Origin: Spirogloea muscicola
Taxonomy: Eukaryota > Streptophyta > Zygnematophyceae > Spirogloeales > Spirogloeaceae
Direction of reading: 5' to 3'
DNA length: 11,059 nucleotides
Assembly (NCBI GenBank): GCA_009602725.1
Contig: WELB01000017.1
Location: 25,276-36,334, forward strand
Below the pieces are notes generated by a model. It saw only the letters and a program-made list of their open reading frames with translations, was not told the origin of the DNA and made no database searches. Positions 9,216 to 11,059 of the stretch are shown here, piece after piece (positions within the stretch are counted from its first letter, which is position 1; the number at the start of each line of letters is the position of its first letter). A program made the translations under genes and the position numbers.

Positions 9216-9525
9216 CACAGCGCCACGGGGCTGCCCCCTGCTCACCCCCCTGACTTGCTTCCCTCCCTCATCCCTCCATCCTGGCCATTCTTTACCTCCT
9301 GTCCCCTCTCTCTCAAGCTGCACACACTCATGAAGCATGAGCAGCACTTCGGACTTCCTGCACCTGCTCGGCAGTTTTGCGTAGACCGATCACGGCTACT
9401 TCAACTCAGATCAAGTTGCGATGGCAGCATTCGCATTGCCAATTTTTAAGCTCAGCAAGTCATCTCGAGGAACAGGAGGGAGGACCGGTGGGCTGGGCGG
9501 CTCTTGAAGCTGGCAAGCGCCACAG
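9216..9525. other. Convergent 3' intergenic region
   Basis: The stop codons of UCH37 (plus) and the LRR gene (minus) face each other across 310 bp. About 9230-9312 is very pyrimidine-rich on the plus strand and is probably UCH37 3' untranslated sequence. I saw no TGTAA polyadenylation signal of the kind known from volvocine algae on either strand, and no further gene. Confidence 0.6.
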
Positions 9526-10625
9526 TCAAGCATGCTCCAGGCGCAGGTGGCGGCCGATGCTGCCAGCCAGCGCCCGCGCCTTGAAGTCAGTGTCGCTGTT
9601 GAGGAAGGCGCGCTCAGCGCGCCGCGCCTGCTGCCGCTGATTCTTGGCTCGCTTGGGCGCCAGGCGGTCGTCGCGCGCCACATATGCGAGCCGAAAGCGC
9701 TCGGCCAGCGGCAACGCCACTCGCCAGTCCACCTTCCTCTCGCTCGAGGGGCCTCCATCTAATGTCGTCCATGTGGCAGGACCGAGCCCCTCGACAAATG
9801 GCGCATCGAGCGCCACGCCAGGCCGGGCCTCGGGCGGCACACCCTCCCGGCGCAGGCTCGGCGGCAGCGACGCCAGCGACGGGTTGAGCACGACGCCTGG
9901 ACAGCGCGTCGCCAGGAGCGCCGCCGACTTCTCGTCGACTCCTGGCCAGATGAGCCACCGCAGGGCCTGTGATGCACAAAGCGCTGCCTGTACTGAGCCC
10001 CGGACAATGGGACAGAAGCACTGCGCACCCACAGCTCTTCGGTCCTGATCTTCAAACGGCAGCTTGAATTAGGAATGATTTCTTGAAGTGTGCAGTAAGT
10101 CGGAGGCGCTCGACGCCAGCGCTGGCCATGCATGCAGGTCCGCCAGGAAAGCGCAATTTATCTGGCACAGTTGCGCACCTTGGCTCCCTGCGCAATATCG
10201 TCGGCATCAAAGTCCTCCCATGTTGAGCGCTCAGGCGAGCCAGCGCCGCCGCCGCTGCTGCCACCATCCTTGCTGCCGGCGGCAGCGCTGACGGGCTTCA
10301 GCCGTGGCATCCACCGCCGAAGAGAGGCCCGCACAGCTGCCACACGCGCAACACGACGTCCCGTTGGAGCAGCGCGCGGCGGAAACGGCGACAGGCCGAG
10401 CTGTGCTTGGGCAAAGACATCATCCTCAGTCCGAGGCCCACCTCCATCGCTGACTGGGGTGCCGCCGCAGCGGAGGGTCCGGAGGTGGGGGCAGACGGCG
10501 GCGAGGGCCTGGATGGCCGCGCCGTCCACCGCGTCGCAGCGGCTGATGTCCACGGCGCGCAGGCCGGGGCAGGCGGCGGCGGCGGCGGCGAGGCCGGCGC
10601 CGGAGTGGCAGATTACGAACACCCT
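9526..10625 (-). CDS. Leucine-rich repeat (RNI/AMN1-like) protein with conserved C-terminal extension, 5' part unresolved
   Basis: Two exons are supported: 10625-10179 (about 149 residues) and 9966-9526 (146 residues plus TGA). They are joined by a GT-AG intron, with GCCAAG before GTGCGC and CACAG before GCCCTG, which keeps frame. The first exon has cysteine-type LRRs (ACPGLRAVDISRCDAVDGAA, then VCPHLRTLRCGG), a Gly/Ser-rich spacer and WEDFDADDIAQGAK. The next continues ALRWLIWPGVDEKSAALLA, then VALDAPFVEGLGPATW, and ends with a basic stretch (FRLAYVARDDRLAPKRAKN, then RRAER). This order, W-E-D, RWLIWP and RLAPKRAKN, recalls plant RNI-like proteins of unknown function, from family memory and not from a search. 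No catalytic motif or F-box is visible. The upstream boundary at 10625 is the best of several acceptors. The same frame stays open to 10997, so a longer exon is possible. Confidence 0.65.
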
Positions 10626-11010
10626 CTGACTGTGGCAGCCCCGTCGGGGCGAGGCCGATTTCTGCGCCGGCAGCCCGGAAAGAATCCGGAGATGGTCGGA
10701 TTTCGGCGGCCCGTGGGGAAACCGGCAGCCGCATGCCTGCCGAGCCTGGCCGCCCCGGGCGCGCCGCGCAAGGGGACAAGCGGGCGGAGGAGGGGGGGGG
10801 CCCTCCCGGGCAGAGGCTCTCCCCTCCGGAGGCAGTGCCCCAGCACGACGCGCTACCACTCTCTGGGAAGGGGCGCTTCCCCGCGGGGGGAGGGGGGCCC
10901 GGGCCTGCCGACAGCTGGCCGACCACCCCCTCCGGCCACTCACCGACTCCCGCCAGCCCCGGCGCCGCGCCTGGCCGGCGCCCGCCGCCGCCGCCACCGC
11001 GGCAGAGGGA

Positions 11011-11032
11011 GTAGGGTTAGGGTTTCGGGTTC
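11011..11032 (-). promoter_or_regulatory. Telo-box near the presumed LRR-gene start
   Basis: On the minus strand this reads as GAACCCGAAACCCTAACCCTAC, with a perfect AAACCCTAA at 11025-11017. The orientation is sense for the LRR gene, as with the motif upstream of UCH37. About three degenerate telomere units are present. A regulatory role is inferred from the plant telo-box; a small interstitial telomeric repeat is the alternative. Confidence 0.5.
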
Positions 11033-11034
11033 AG

Positions 11035-11059
11035 CGCCGCCGCCGCCGCCGCCGCCGCC
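11035..11059. repeat. GCC trinucleotide tract at the window end
   Basis: About eight GCC units run to the last base of the window and may continue beyond it. The tract sits directly beside the telo-box, as the CGG tract at 6924-6954 lies close to the telo-box-like motif at 6884-6900. Confidence 0.85.

Larger units (their letters stand above)
10626..11059 (-). other. Unresolved 5' part of the LRR gene: GC-rich probable intron and leader exon
   Basis: A canonical donor (minus-strand GTGAGT) sits at 10943-10938, after a possible leader exon 10944-about 10997 or longer. If 10943-10626 is an intron it is about 318 nt and much more GC-rich than any other intron here. No ATG occurs in frame in the leader: the open stretch would begin at a GTG at 10997, or run off the window end in another frame. 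The coding start may lie outside the window, or the leader may be untranslated. The stretch also holds a run of nine G at 10792-10800 and G-runs around 10885-10900. Confidence 0.3.

Overview
The window looks like nuclear DNA of a green alga (core chlorophyte, probably trebouxiophyte-like). It is GC-rich, intron-dense and gene-dense. All introns are short (about 120-280 nt) with GT-AG borders, and they are AT-richer than the exons. Alanine runs are encoded by GCC/GGC repeats, and plant-type telomere-like motifs (AAACCCTAA) sit near gene starts. The assignment to a lineage is inference. No rRNA, tRNA, CRISPR array, insertion sequence or prokaryotic operon was seen.

Layout. (1) Positions 1-2594 carry no gene I can support. 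This part is lower in GC and holds an 87-bp near-identical direct repeat (147-233 and 339-425), a perfect 15-bp inverted repeat (549-579) and a small hairpin near the end (2476-2496). (2) Positions 2595-6776, minus strand: a 12-exon gene for the spliceosomal HAT-repeat protein Crooked neck/CLF1/SYF3. About 640 residues can be joined in frame; the usual N-terminal segment was not found. (3) Positions 6777-7010: a very short head-to-head intergenic region with a telo-box-like motif and a (CGG)10 tract. (4) Positions 7011-9215, plus strand: a complete 7-exon gene for a UCH37/UCHL5-type proteasomal deubiquitinase of 371 residues with an intact catalytic set. (5) Positions 9216-9525: a 310-bp convergent 3' region. 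(6) Positions 9526 to at least 10625, minus strand: the 3' exons of a leucine-rich-repeat (RNI/AMN1-like) protein resembling a plant family with a conserved C-terminal extension. Its 5' end is unresolved and may run past the window. A perfect telo-box and a (GCC)8 tract lie near 11017-11059.

The three genes do not form a pathway. One belongs to the Prp19/NineTeen spliceosome complex, one to the 19S proteasome (with INO80 as a second known partner in animals), and one is an LRR protein of unknown role. I read this as ordinary eukaryotic housekeeping territory and found no convincing previously undescribed system. The points most worth checking are the missing CLF1 N terminus opposite the UCH37 start, the repeated pairing of telo-box and CGG tract near gene starts, and the repeat/palindrome cluster at the left end.
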